The notes below the pieces were generated by a model. The model was not told where the DNA came from. It made no database searches and worked only from the letters and a program-made list of their open reading frames with translations. A program made the position numbers and the translations under genes. Below are positions 43,814-52,106 of a stretch of DNA of 64,000 nucleotides, piece after piece (position 1 is the stretch's first letter; every line of letters starts with the position of its first letter). Origin of the DNA: Clostridiaceae bacterium. GTDB taxonomy: Bacteria > Bacillota > Clostridia > Clostridiales > Clostridiaceae. The stretch lies in NCBI GenBank assembly GCA_902363375.1, contig CABIZX010000002.1:496001-560000 (forward strand), in the 5' to 3' direction.

Positions 43814-45689
43814 GAAGGAAACTATGAAGAAAGGCCCTATGGGACATGGACCAGTGGGGGGGGCTGGAGAAAAGGCTAAGAATTTTAAGGAAACTATGAA
43901 AAAGCTTATTAGCTATCTTAAACCCTTTACTGCCTCTATAATAGTGGTTATAATATTTGCCATTGGAAGTGCTGCTTTTTCTATTATTGGACCTAAGGTT
44001 TTAGGAAAAGCTACTACCAATATATTTAAAGGTCTTGTAGGAAAAATAACAGGTTCAGGAGTAGGTATAGATTTTGAATATATAGGAAGAATTCTATTAA
44101 TACTGCTAGGATTATATATAATTAGTACAATATTCTCCTTTGTGCAAGGATTTATAATGTCAGGAGTTACTCAAAAGGTTTCATATAATCTTAGAAAAGA
44201 AATTTCAGAGAAGATTAATAGAATGCCACTTAAATATTTTGATAGTAAGACTCACGGTGAAGTTTTATCAAGAGTAACTAATGATGTTGATACTGTAAGT
44301 CAAAACTTAAATCAAAGTATGACTCAAGTTATAACTTCAATTACAACCTTAATTGGAGTACTAATAATGATGATTTCTATAAGTGGGCTTATGACAATAG
44401 CCACATTACTTATATTACCAATATCTCTGTTTTTAATATCTCTAGTAGTGAAAAAATCGCAGAGACACTTTAGAAATCAACAGAGATATTTAGGTAGTGT
44501 AAATGGTCAAGTGGAAGAGATTTATGGAGGACATAATATAGTAAAAGCTTTTAATGGTGAAGAAGAAGCAATTAGAGAATTTAATAGGTTAAATGATAAG
44601 CTATATGATTCAGCATGGAAATCTCAATTTTTATCTGGAATGATGATGCCTATTATGACCTTTATAGGAAATTTAGGTTATGTGGTAGTATCTATTCTAG
44701 GTGGATGGCTTGCGATTAAGAATACTATTGAAGTTGGAGATATTCAGTCTTTCATTCAGTATGTAAGATCATTTAACCAACCTATTGCACAATCAGCTCA
44801 AATAGCAAATTTAATGCAATCTACAGCAGCTGCTGCAGAAAGAGTATTTGAGTTTTTAGATGAAGAAGAAGAGGTACAATTCGCAGATAATCCTGTAAAG
44901 ATAAAGAATCCTTTAATAGAAGAAGATGACGGGGAAGAGATTCATGGCGAAGTAACCTTTGAGAATGTTCATTTTGGATATAAGGAAGATAAGATTATTA
45001 TTAATGATTTCTCAGCTCATGTAAAACCAGGACAAAAGGTTGCTATAGTTGGACCAACGGGAGCTGGAAAAACTACAATGGTAAAATTACTTATGAGATT
45101 TTATGATGTAAATAGTGGGAATATCTTAATTGATGGTCATAATATTCAAGACTTTAATCGTCAGGATTTACGTAGTATTTTTGGCATGGTACTTCAAGAT
45201 ACATGGCTCTTTAACGGTTCTATTAAGGAGAATATAAGATATGGTAGATTAGATGCTACAGATGAAGAAGTTATTGCTGCAGCAAAGGCTGCTAATGTAG
45301 ATCATTTTGTAAAAACTTTACCTGATGGATATGACATGATTTTAAATGAAGAAGCTAACAATGTATCTGCAGGTCAAAAACAACTATTAACTATAGCTCG
45401 TGCAATCCTTGCAGACCCTAAAATTCTAATTCTAGATGAAGCTACTAGTTCAGTAGATACTCGTACAGAGGTTTTAATACAAAAGGCTATGGATAACCTA
45501 ATGCAAAATAGAACTAGCTTTGTAATTGCTCATAGATTATCTACTATAAGAGATGCAGATTTAATTCTAGTAATGAAGGATGGAGATATAGTTGAACAAG
45601 GAAATCATGATGAACTTCTAGCGGCTAAAGGCTTCTATGCAAATCTATATAATAGTCAATTTGAAGATTCAAAAGAAAAAGTAGTTTAA
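43806..45689 (+). CDS. Heterodimeric ABC exporter subunit, catalytic half, with G8 tract near start
   Basis: 627 residues, ATG in TAATG-like overlap with the previous gene and RBS GGAGGAG. Six transmembrane helices (from about 40), Walker A GPTGAGKTT, signature VSAGQKQLLTIARA, Walker B ILILDEATSSVD with a normal catalytic Glu. The Gly-rich leader (MKKGPMGHGPVGGAG) ahead of the first helix contains eight consecutive G bases at 43856-43863, codons 17-20. Any slip by one or two bases would shift the frame before the membrane domain, so the gene can probably be switched off. Together the two subunits should form a drug or lipid exporter. Confidence 0.93.
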   Translation: MSKKETMKKGPMGHGPVGGAGEKAKNFKETMKKLISYLKPFTASIIVVIIFAIGSAAFSIIGPKVLGKATTNIFKGLVGKITGSGVGIDFEYIGRILLILLGLYIISTIFSFVQGFIMSGVTQKVSYNLRKEISEKINRMPLKYFDSKTHGEVLSRVTNDVDTVSQNLNQSMTQVITSITTLIGVLIMMISISGLMTIATLLILPISLFLISLVVKKSQRHFRNQQRYLGSVNGQVEEIYGGHNIVKAFNGEEEAIREFNRLNDKLYDSAWKSQFLSGMMMPIMTFIGNLGYVVVSILGGWLAIKNTIEVGDIQSFIQYVRSFNQPIAQSAQIANLMQSTAAAAERVFEFLDEEEEVQFADNPVKIKNPLIEEDDGEEIHGEVTFENVHFGYKEDKIIINDFSAHVKPGQKVAIVGPTGAGKTTMVKLLMRFYDVNSGNILIDGHNIQDFNRQDLRSIFGMVLQDTWLFNGSIKENIRYGRLDATDEEVIAAAKAANVDHFVKTLPDGYDMILNEEANNVSAGQKQLLTIARAILADPKILILDEATSSVDTRTEVLIQKAMDNLMQNRTSFVIAHRLSTIRDADLILVMKDGDIVEQGNHDELLAAKGFYANLYNSQFEDSKEKVV

Positions 45690-46034
45690 TATTAAATTAA
45701 ATGAAATTATTAACTTAGAATTAAGTTTTGTTTCAAACAATTTATAGTATAAAATAGTTTTAAGAACTAATTCAAATTAAGTATGTTAATTTGAATTAGT
45801 TCTTTTAAATTTTTGTATAATTTATATCTTCATATATGGTAAATAATAATAAGTAATAATTTAATTATATTTAAAATATAATTTCATGGAATGTATAAAT
45901 AATTAATAGACAAATATAAAAAAGATGATATAATTACCATTGATAAATACGTGATATTGAAATGTAGGAAAAAAGGTATTAAAATAAATAGAATTTACAA
46001 TAATGAAATATATAAGATATAGGAGGAGTTTATC
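45690..46034. other. Intergenic region with one strong terminator
   Basis: 345 bp. The terminator at 45762-45815 ends the exporter operon; the rest is AT-rich leader ahead of the ThrE genes with no recognisable riboswitch. Confidence 0.5.
45762..45815 (+). terminator. Terminator with perfect 19-bp stem
   Basis: AAGAACTAATTCAAATTAA (45762-45780) pairs perfectly with TTAATTTGAATTAGTTCTT (45786-45804) around GTATG, then TTAAATTTTTG. Confidence 0.85.
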
Positions 46035-46796
46035 ATGGAAGCAAAGCAAGTTTTAGATATAGCTCTTTCAGCAGGAGAACTACTTATAAGCAATGGATCA
46101 GAATCCTATAGAGTAGAGGAAACTATTGAAAGGATATGCAAAGCATATAACTATAAAAGTGAATGTATAACTACGGGAAAGGGAATCTTTATATCTATAT
46201 TAGATGACAATCAAGAGAAAGTTACATCATTAAAAAAAGTTAGAAGTAGGAGTGTTGATTTATATAGTATAGAACTAATAAATAGCTTTTCTAGAAGCAT
46301 TGAAGCTGAAAAGATTTCCTATGATGAAGCAATGGAGAGATTAGAGGTCATAAGAAAAACACCAACATTTGGATTGCCTATTAGAGTTTTAGCTGGTGGA
46401 ATGACTTGTTTCATTTACTCTTTATTCTTTAATGGAACCATATTTGCTGCAGTTATTTCTGCGATTATAGGTATGATAATTTATTATATGGTGGATAAGG
46501 TATCTAATATAGGATTTTTTCAGTTTTTCATCTACTTTTTCTCAGGATTCCTTATAGGAAGTATAAGCATTTTATTTGAAAATATAATACCGATAATAAA
46601 GAAGGATAATGTGATTTTAGGATCAATAATGGTGTTATTGCCAGGAGTAGCTCTTACTAACGGTATAAAGGATATAATCTATGGAGATTTTACCGCTGGT
46701 ATTTCAAAGGTAGGAGAAGCTGTTTTAATCATAACAGCTATTGGTTCAGGTATTGGTACTGCATTAGCCTTTAGAAGTTTTGTAGGAATGTTTTAA
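46035..46796 (+). CDS. Threonine/serine exporter, ThrE N-terminal-type subunit
   Basis: 253 residues, ATG with AGGAGGAG. A soluble N-terminal region (about 1-110, with NGSESYRVEETIERIC and TTGKGIFISI) is followed by five hydrophobic helices. This is the DUF1212/ThrE part of threonine/serine exporters. In Actinobacteria ThrE is a single ten-helix protein; in Firmicutes it is split, and the second half is the next gene, 33 bp downstream. Likely exports Thr/Ser or related amino acids. Confidence 0.88.
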   Translation: MEAKQVLDIALSAGELLISNGSESYRVEETIERICKAYNYKSECITTGKGIFISILDDNQEKVTSLKKVRSRSVDLYSIELINSFSRSIEAEKISYDEAMERLEVIRKTPTFGLPIRVLAGGMTCFIYSLFFNGTIFAAVISAIIGMIIYYMVDKVSNIGFFQFFIYFFSGFLIGSISILFENIIPIIKKDNVILGSIMVLLPGVALTNGIKDIIYGDFTAGISKVGEAVLIITAIGSGIGTALAFRSFVGMF

Positions 46797-46829
46797 AAAA
46801 CATATTTAAAGTGAGATGGAGGCTATATT

Positions 46830-47303
46830 ATGATAAAGCAAATTATCTTAGCGTTTTTAGGAAGTGTATTTCCAGCTATACTATTTAATATAGATAGAAA
46901 AAAATTAATTTGGGCAGGGGTATCAGGTACACTTGCATGGATTACTTATTTAATAATATTCAATTATGCAGGAAGTGTAACCATTTCTACTTTTATGGGA
47001 GCTTTTGTGGTAGGAGTTTATAGTGAAGTTATGGCAAGAAAATTAAAGGCTCCAAGTATGCAATTTTCTATACCAGGTATATTCCCGCTAGTTCCAGGAG
47101 TTATGGCATATAATACAGTAATATATATAGTTGATCAAAATTATGATCTTGCTTACACAAATGCAATGAAAACAATTATAGTAGGAGGAGCAATTGCCTT
47201 TGGTATGATGTTATCTTCAACTACATATAAGTTCTTTAGTAAAATTCAAAGGGATATAGAAACAAAAAAAGCAGAACAAAATAAAGGAAAGGAGATGGAC
47301 TAA
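46830..47303 (+). CDS. Threonine/serine exporter, ThrE C-terminal-type subunit
   Basis: 157 residues, five hydrophobic helices, with the family segment MARKLKAPSMQFSIPGIFPLVPGVMAYNTV (quoted in part: SIPGIFPLVPG, about residues 88-98). DUF3815/ThrE_2 type. RBS GATGGAGG. Acts with the preceding gene as one transporter. Its stop codon lies in the loop of the terminator that follows. Confidence 0.88.
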   Translation: MIKQIILAFLGSVFPAILFNIDRKKLIWAGVSGTLAWITYLIIFNYAGSVTISTFMGAFVVGVYSEVMARKLKAPSMQFSIPGIFPLVPGVMAYNTVIYIVDQNYDLAYTNAMKTIIVGGAIAFGMMLSSTTYKFFSKIQRDIETKKAEQNKGKEMD

Positions 47304-47328
47304 ATAGAGTTCATCTCTTTTATTTTGT
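47291..47328 (+). terminator. Terminator overlapping the end of the ThrE operon
   Basis: GAGATGGAC (47292-47300) and GTTCATCTC (47309-47317) pair, with the stop codon in the loop; followed by TTTTATTTTG. Confidence 0.75.
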
Positions 47329-47593
47329 ATAAGGTAGTAATATTAGATTACGAAATAAAATACAAAATGTAATATGGAAGTTTTAGTATGTTCTCTAGAA
47401 TAAGTTAACAATGTTAGTGAAAATAAGTGATTTTATTAATTTCAAAAAACAAAAATCATGTGAAAATAGTCTATAAATTATAGAGGATATGTGATAAGAG
47501 AGGATAACATATAATAAGTATTTTTTATTAAAATATGACTTATAAAGTTCTTATTAAAAATAGACTATATTTTATAAGGAAAGGGGGATGAGT

Positions 47594-48130
47594 ATGAAGT
47601 TTTTGCATTTTAGGGAGAAAGAAATAGATGATAGAAAACTTTTAAGCTTAATTGAAGTAGATAAAGATAGGCTTTATAGAATTGCTTATGTATATGTTAA
47701 AAATGAGGAAGATGCAAAGGAAATTGTTCAAGATGCTATATATAAGGGATTTTTAAATATAAAGAAGCTTAAACAGGTAGAGAATTTTAATGGTTGGATT
47801 ACAAGAATTTTAGTAAATACAGCAATGACTTATTTAAAAAAGAAAAATAGATTTGTATATGAAGGTGAAGAAGAATTAAAAAAATGTTCTATTACAGATG
47901 AAAACTATATTGATTTATACGAGGCAGTTGATAAACTGCAAGGATTAGAAAAAACAGTTATTATATTAAAATATTTTGAGGATTATAGAATTATAGATAT
48001 AGCTAAGATATTAGATGTTTCAGAAAGTAAGGTCAAGAATTATCTTCATAAGGGTTTAAAAAGTTTGCGTATAGAGTTAGAAGACAAGGATTTAAACTTA
48101 AATTGTGAAGTGAAGCTAAGTGAAGTATAG
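47594..48130 (+). CDS. ECF-type RNA polymerase sigma factor
   Basis: 178 residues from the ATG at 47594, since the GGGGG RBS abuts an in-frame ATG two codons earlier. Region 2: DRLYRIAYVYVKNEEDAKEIVQDAIYKGF (within 20-60); region 4: LQGLEKTVIILKYFEDYRIIDIAKILDVSESKVKNYLHKGL with HTH around DIAKILDVSESKVKN. Followed 18 bp later by a DUF4179 anti-sigma gene, so the pair is a sigma/anti-sigma switch that recruits RNA polymerase in response to an envelope signal. Upstream, GTGAAAATAGTC around 47460 may be part of its own promoter, but I cannot define it. Confidence 0.92.
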   Translation: MKFLHFREKEIDDRKLLSLIEVDKDRLYRIAYVYVKNEEDAKEIVQDAIYKGFLNIKKLKQVENFNGWITRILVNTAMTYLKKKNRFVYEGEEELKKCSITDENYIDLYEAVDKLQGLEKTVIILKYFEDYRIIDIAKILDVSESKVKNYLHKGLKSLRIELEDKDLNLNCEVKLSEV

Positions 48131-48148
48131 AGAAAAGGAGGGGTAAAT

Positions 48149-49549
48149 TTGAGTAATATAGATTTTGATAAAGCTAAAGTACAGTATAACTCTATAGAGA
48201 TGCCAAATGATTTAGACACAAGTTTAATGATAGGAATGAAGAGTGGTATAAGAAAACGTAAAATGAGAAGTAGAGTGCCTATATATAGTATAGTAGTTAT
48301 GGTTATTGGATTTGTACTCTGCATAAATACTTCAGTGGTTTTTGCACAGGCTATGAGGAATATTCCTATAATCAAAGATTTTGCAGATATAGTTATTATA
48401 AATGAAGGAATTAAATATGCCTTAAAGGAAGGATATATCCAAACTATTAATAAGTCAGTGGAAATTGATGGGATTAAAGTTACTATCACTAGGGTTATAG
48501 GAGATAATAAACAGCTGATTTTTGGGTATACAATAGATGGAAAAGGAATCAATAAAGATGATTATTATGGATTAAATGAATGGAAAATTAAAGATACTAA
48601 GGGAAATGAGTTTATGGAAGGAATTCTTAGTTATGGATATGGAGACTATGAAAAGGATGGTTTAAAGCCATTAAAAGGAGAAAAATACTTTTCTATTGAA
48701 AGCATGAATGTAAAAGATATTCCTAGAGAGCTTATATTAACCTTTAATGGCATAGTAAATGATGGAATAATAGCCAGCGGAGAAAGAGAAATACCTATAG
48801 AATTAAATGAAAAAATTGTTTCCGTAGAACCAGAGATATATAATGTTAATAAAAATGTAGAATTAGGAGAACAAAATCTTTTTATTAAAGAGATGAGAGT
48901 TTATCCAATGGGTACAGAAGTAGTTGTAAGCAATTCAGTAGATAAGGAAAATAAATTTGGGTGGCTTGATAACTGTTATTTAGAAGATGAGAAAGGAAGA
49001 ATCTTTACTTTATCTTCAGGGACATCTAAAGGTGAAGGTAGTGAAGATTATATATTAACCTTTAATGGAGGAGCATATAGTAGGTCTAAAGAGTTAACCC
49101 TGTATAGTAAGGGAATGTTTTATAATCCTATAAAGGAAAGACAGCTTATAGTTGATGTTAAAAATCAAATACTACTTCAAGGAGGAGAGTATGGTCTTAA
49201 ATTAGAGCATATAAAAGACTATAAAGAGGTGAGAAATCCAGATGAAGATAACAGTTATAAGGTGGTATACTCAGATGAAGAAAATAATGAAGGTTTAAAT
49301 GAAGATATAATATATGAAGCTATGGAAGTTAAGTTCACCATTTTACCACCCTATAATATTGAGAATATCTCTATTAGTCATCCAGATGCTACAAGAAGTT
49401 CCTCCTCCCAAAGAAGTGATGGAACTGGTGGTGAAGTGTCCTTATATTTTGATAAATATACTTTAAAGGCTGGAAAACTGCATATTAAGATAGATTCCAT
49501 GTATGTCGATAAAATGAAGACAGAAGAGTTTAGTGTTAGATTAAAATAA
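48149..49549 (+). CDS. DUF4179 anti-sigma factor with large extracytoplasmic domain
   Basis: 466 residues, TTG start with GGAGGGG. A basic N-terminal ~55 residues (cytoplasmic, sigma-binding in this family), one transmembrane helix at about 48-68 (PIYSIVVMVIGFVLCI), and a ~390-residue extracellular part with DUF4179 near the helix (FADIVIINEGIKYALKEGY) and a beta-rich C-terminal DUF5643-like region. Encoded directly after the ECF sigma gene, it should hold that sigma inactive until a signal outside the cell is sensed. Confidence 0.9.
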   Translation: MSNIDFDKAKVQYNSIEMPNDLDTSLMIGMKSGIRKRKMRSRVPIYSIVVMVIGFVLCINTSVVFAQAMRNIPIIKDFADIVIINEGIKYALKEGYIQTINKSVEIDGIKVTITRVIGDNKQLIFGYTIDGKGINKDDYYGLNEWKIKDTKGNEFMEGILSYGYGDYEKDGLKPLKGEKYFSIESMNVKDIPRELILTFNGIVNDGIIASGEREIPIELNEKIVSVEPEIYNVNKNVELGEQNLFIKEMRVYPMGTEVVVSNSVDKENKFGWLDNCYLEDEKGRIFTLSSGTSKGEGSEDYILTFNGGAYSRSKELTLYSKGMFYNPIKERQLIVDVKNQILLQGGEYGLKLEHIKDYKEVRNPDEDNSYKVVYSDEENNEGLNEDIIYEAMEVKFTILPPYNIENISISHPDATRSSSSQRSDGTGGEVSLYFDKYTLKAGKLHIKIDSMYVDKMKTEEFSVRLK

Positions 49550-49628
49550 GTTAATGCAAAAGATAGAGCAGACTTAAATTGCTATGAAACAAAATTTATG
49601 ATTAACATTAAACTTATAAAGGAAAATA

Positions 49629-49670
49629 TTTAGGCTATGTTTTAAAGTGAGTTTAAAACATAGCCTATAT
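49629..49670. terminator. Bidirectional terminator
   Basis: TAGGCTATGTTTTAAA (49631-49646) pairs perfectly with TTTAAAACATAGCCTA (49652-49667) around GTGAG. Lies between the anti-sigma gene and the convergent secreted-protein gene. Confidence 0.75.
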
Positions 49671-49701
49671 TAAAATTAAGCTAAATGAAATTTATACTTA
49701 A

Positions 49702-50142
49702 TTATTGAGCTTTCTTTTCGTTAGTTTTGTTATCTGGGTTTACCTTGTTTTCACACTCAGGATTTGTCTTATTTTCACAACCTGGTTTTCTCATATGTTT
49801 ACCAGGAGTTTTTTCATCCTTATTTTCAGGAGTTTTTGTATCTTGTTTTTTCTCATCAGTTTCATTTAAAGTTGGCTTTTTTTCTTCTTGCTTTGGGGCT
49901 GTCTTATCTTCTTCAGTCATAGTTGGCTTTTTTTCTTCAGGTTTTTTTGTTTTATCTTCTTCAGTCATAGTTGGTTTCTTTTCTTCAGCAGGTTTTTGAT
50001 CATTAGATTTTTCTGCTGGAGCTTCCATGGTAGCTATTGTTTCAGAGGATGAATCTAATGATACATTATCATATCCGAAGGCTACAGTAGAAGAAGCCAT
50101 AATAGCACCAGCTAATGTTAGCATAATTAGAGATTTTTTCAT
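49702..50142 (-). CDS. Secreted Lys/Glu/Pro-rich repeat protein
   Basis: 146 residues, ATG with AAGGACGG. Signal peptide of about 22 residues (MKKSLIMLTLAGAIMASSTV). The mature part is low complexity with three near-repeats of EEKKPTMTEEDKT (two exact, one EEKKPTLNETDE) encoded by ~50-bp DNA repeats at 49870-49985, then two CENKxNP units near the C-terminus. No enzyme domain. It may be a cell-surface polyampholyte or linker protein. Copy number of the repeat is likely to vary between strains. Confidence 0.75.
   Translation of the reverse strand: MKKSLIMLTLAGAIMASSTVAFGYDNVSLDSSSETIATMEAPAEKSNDQKPAEEKKPTMTEEDKTKKPEEKKPTMTEEDKTAPKQEEKKPTLNETDEKKQDTKTPENKDEKTPGKHMRKPGCENKTNPECENKVNPDNKTNEKKAQ
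49868..49990. repeat. In-frame ~50-bp tandem repeats
   Basis: Repeats of ATCTTCTTCAGTCATAGTTG-type sequence (plus strand) encode the EEKKPTMTEEDKT units of the secreted protein. Confidence 0.7.
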
Positions 50143-50336
50143 TGTAATACACCGTCCTTTTAAAGTATATTTACTTAAAATTTTAAGTATGAATTAATTA
50201 GATGAGAATAATAAGAATAACCTCTTGAAAATAAAGGTTTAAGAAAACTCGACCTTAGTTTATCCTTAGAAAGTAAAAACTATGTAAATAAAAATTTCCC
50301 ATTAAAAATATATAGATTTATACATAAAAAGTAAAT

Positions 50337-50364
50337 TTGAAAAGTATAGTTTTTATGTTATAAT
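50337..50364 (+). promoter_or_regulatory. Sigma-A promoter for thiC
   Basis: TTGAAA (50337-50342), 16-bp spacer, TATAAT (50359-50364), about 25 bases before the TPP aptamer. Confidence 0.7.
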
Positions 50365-50386
50365 AAAGATAATTTAATAATAATTT

Positions 50387-50475
50387 AGCTAGGGGTGCCT
50401 AAACGCTGAGAGAAGCAATAATTGCTTTAACCCTTGAACCTGATGTGGATAATGCCATCGAAGGAAAGCTTAAGA
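50387..50475 (+). promoter_or_regulatory. TPP riboswitch (THI element)
   Basis: Conserved blocks GGGGTGCC (50392-50399), GCTGAGA (50405-50411), CCCTTGAACCTGAT (about 50431-50444) and GGATAATGCCATCGAAGG are all present and correctly ordered. A T-tailed hairpin at 50538-50571 downstream provides the switchable terminator. Thiamine pyrophosphate should turn thiC off. Confidence 0.95.
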
Positions 50476-50537
50476 AGATTTTAATGATAGTTTATTTATA
50501 AAAAGTTTTATAAATATATTTATTTTAATACTCAATT

Positions 50538-50571
50538 AGAAGGCTTACCTTATGTAAGTCTTTATTTTTTT
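50538..50571 (+). terminator. Riboswitch-controlled terminator
   Basis: AAGGCTTAC and GTAAGTCTTT form the stem, followed by TTTTTT. Confidence 0.7.
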
Positions 50572-50665
50572 GAGATTATGGAAATAAAAAATAAGCAATT
50601 ATTTTCTCCTAAAGAAGGCACTAAATTATTAAATTAAAAGTTAATGTACTTAAGGAGGAAAAAGT

Positions 50666-51979
50666 ATGAATTTTACAACACAAATGGATGCTGCTAAGAG
50701 AGGCATAATAACAAGAGAGATGGAGATAGTAGCTAAAGCTGAGAATATGGATATTCAGGAATTGAGAGCCTCAGTGGCAGAAGGAAGAATAGCTATACCA
50801 GCTAATAAGAATCACAAATCTCTAGTACCACAGGGAGTAGGACAAGGCCTTAGAACTAAAATAAATGTAAACTTAGGAATATCAAAAGACTGTTATGATA
50901 TTGAAAAAGAAATGGAAAAGGTAAATGTTGCATTAGATATGAAAGCTGAAGCAATTATGGATCTTTCTAATTATGGAAAAACTGCGGAGTTTAGAGAAAA
51001 ACTAATAGAAAAGTCTACAGCTATGATTGGAACAGTTCCAATGTATGATGTAGTCGGATTTTATGATAAGGAATTGAAGGATATATCTGTAGATGAATTC
51101 TTTAAAGTAGTAGAAAAACATGCACAGGATGGAGTAGACTTTGTAACTATTCATGCTGGACTTAATAGGGAAACCATAAATACATTTAAAAGAAATGAAA
51201 GACTTACTAATATAGTTTCAAGGGGTGGGTCACTTTTATTTGCATGGATGGAACTCAATCAAAGAGAAAATCCATTCTATGAATACTTTGATAGACTCTT
51301 AGACATATGTGAAAGATATGATTTAACCTTAAGTTTAGGTGATGCTTGTAGACCAGGATGTATTGAGGATGCTACAGATGCATCACAAATTAAAGAGCTC
51401 ATGGTTTTAGGAGAGCTTACTAGAAGAGCTTGGAACAGAAATGTACAAGTTATAATTGAAGGGCCAGGACATATGGCTATAAATGAAATTGAGGCTAATA
51501 TGTTACTTCAGAAAAAACTTTGTCATGGAGCTCCATTCTATGTTTTAGGGCCATTAGTTACTGATGTAGCGCCAGGCTATGATCATATAACTTCTGCCAT
51601 TGGAGGAGCTATTGCAGCAACTTATGGAGCTGATTTCTTATGCTATGTAACTCCAGCAGAGCATTTAAGACTTCCTAATTTAGAAGATATGAAGGAAGGA
51701 ATAGTGGCAGCTAAAATAGCAGCTCATGCAGCAGATATCGCTAAAGGGGTTAAAGGAGCAAGGCAGTGGGATAATGAAATGAGTAAGGCAAGACAAGCTC
51801 TTAACTGGGAGAAGATGTTTACTTTAGCTTTAGATGAAGAAAAGCCAAGAAGATATAGAAAAGAATCTACACCACATCATGAAGATAGCTGTACCATGTG
51901 CGGAAAGATGTGCTCAATGAGAAATATGAATAAAATCTTGAGTGGAAAAGACATTAATCTACTAAGAGAAGATGATTAA
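50666..51979 (+). CDS. thiC: Phosphomethylpyrimidine synthase
   Basis: 437 residues, ATG with AAGGAGG. Radical-SAM-type enzyme that rearranges aminoimidazole ribotide to the thiamine pyrimidine HMP-P. Zinc/substrate motifs [15 protein letters not shown] and [23 protein letters not shown] are exact family signatures. The cluster-binding cysteines are in CTMCGKMC near 413-420, spaced CX2CX3C as in the short, clostridial/archaeal-type ThiC rather than the longer CX2CX4C form. Controlled by the TPP riboswitch upstream. No other thiamine gene follows. Confidence 0.97.
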   Translation: MNFTTQMDAAKRGIITREMEIVAKAENMDIQELRASVAEGRIAIPANKNHKSLVPQGVGQGLRTKINVNLGISKDCYDIEKEMEKVNVALDMKAEAIMDLSNYGKTAEFREKLIEKSTAMIGTVPMYDVVGFYDKELKDISVDEFFKVVEKHAQDGVDFVTIHAGLNRETINTFKRNERLTNIVSRGGSLLFAWMELNQRENPFYEYFDRLLDICERYDLTLSLGDACRPGCIEDATDASQIKELMVLGELTRRAWNRNVQVIIEGPGHMAINEIEANMLLQKKLCHGAPFYVLGPLVTDVAPGYDHITSAIGGAIAATYGADFLCYVTPAEHLRLPNLEDMKEGIVAAKIAAHAADIAKGVKGARQWDNEMSKARQALNWEKMFTLALDEEKPRRYRKESTPHHEDSCTMCGKMCSMRNMNKILSGKDINLLREDD

Positions 51980-52002
51980 TAAATAAAAAAATAAATTATA
52001 GT

Positions 52003-52078
52003 AAAAAGGACACTCTTAAAATACCTATTCTTTCAGTTATATTTAGAAAGTTGGCTATTTTAGGATCGTCCTTTTATT
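52003..52078. terminator. Bidirectional terminator between thiC and the GGDEF gene
   Basis: AAAAGGAC (about 52005-52012) and GTCCTTTT (52068-52075) with inner TCTTAAAATA/TATTTTAGGA pairing. T tails on both sides. Confidence 0.75.
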
Positions 52079-52106
52079 ATATAATAATTCTAAAATTAAT
52101 TAGTTA

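Larger units (their letters stand above)
50143..50665. other. Control region of thiC
   Basis: 523 bp between the secreted-protein gene and thiC. Contains the promoter, TPP riboswitch and terminator listed separately; I see nothing else in it. Confidence 0.6.

Noticed and set aside
49727-49999. Forward Ser/Phe-rich ORF opposite the secreted protein
   Set aside because: Reverse complement of low-complexity Lys/Glu repeats; no RBS.
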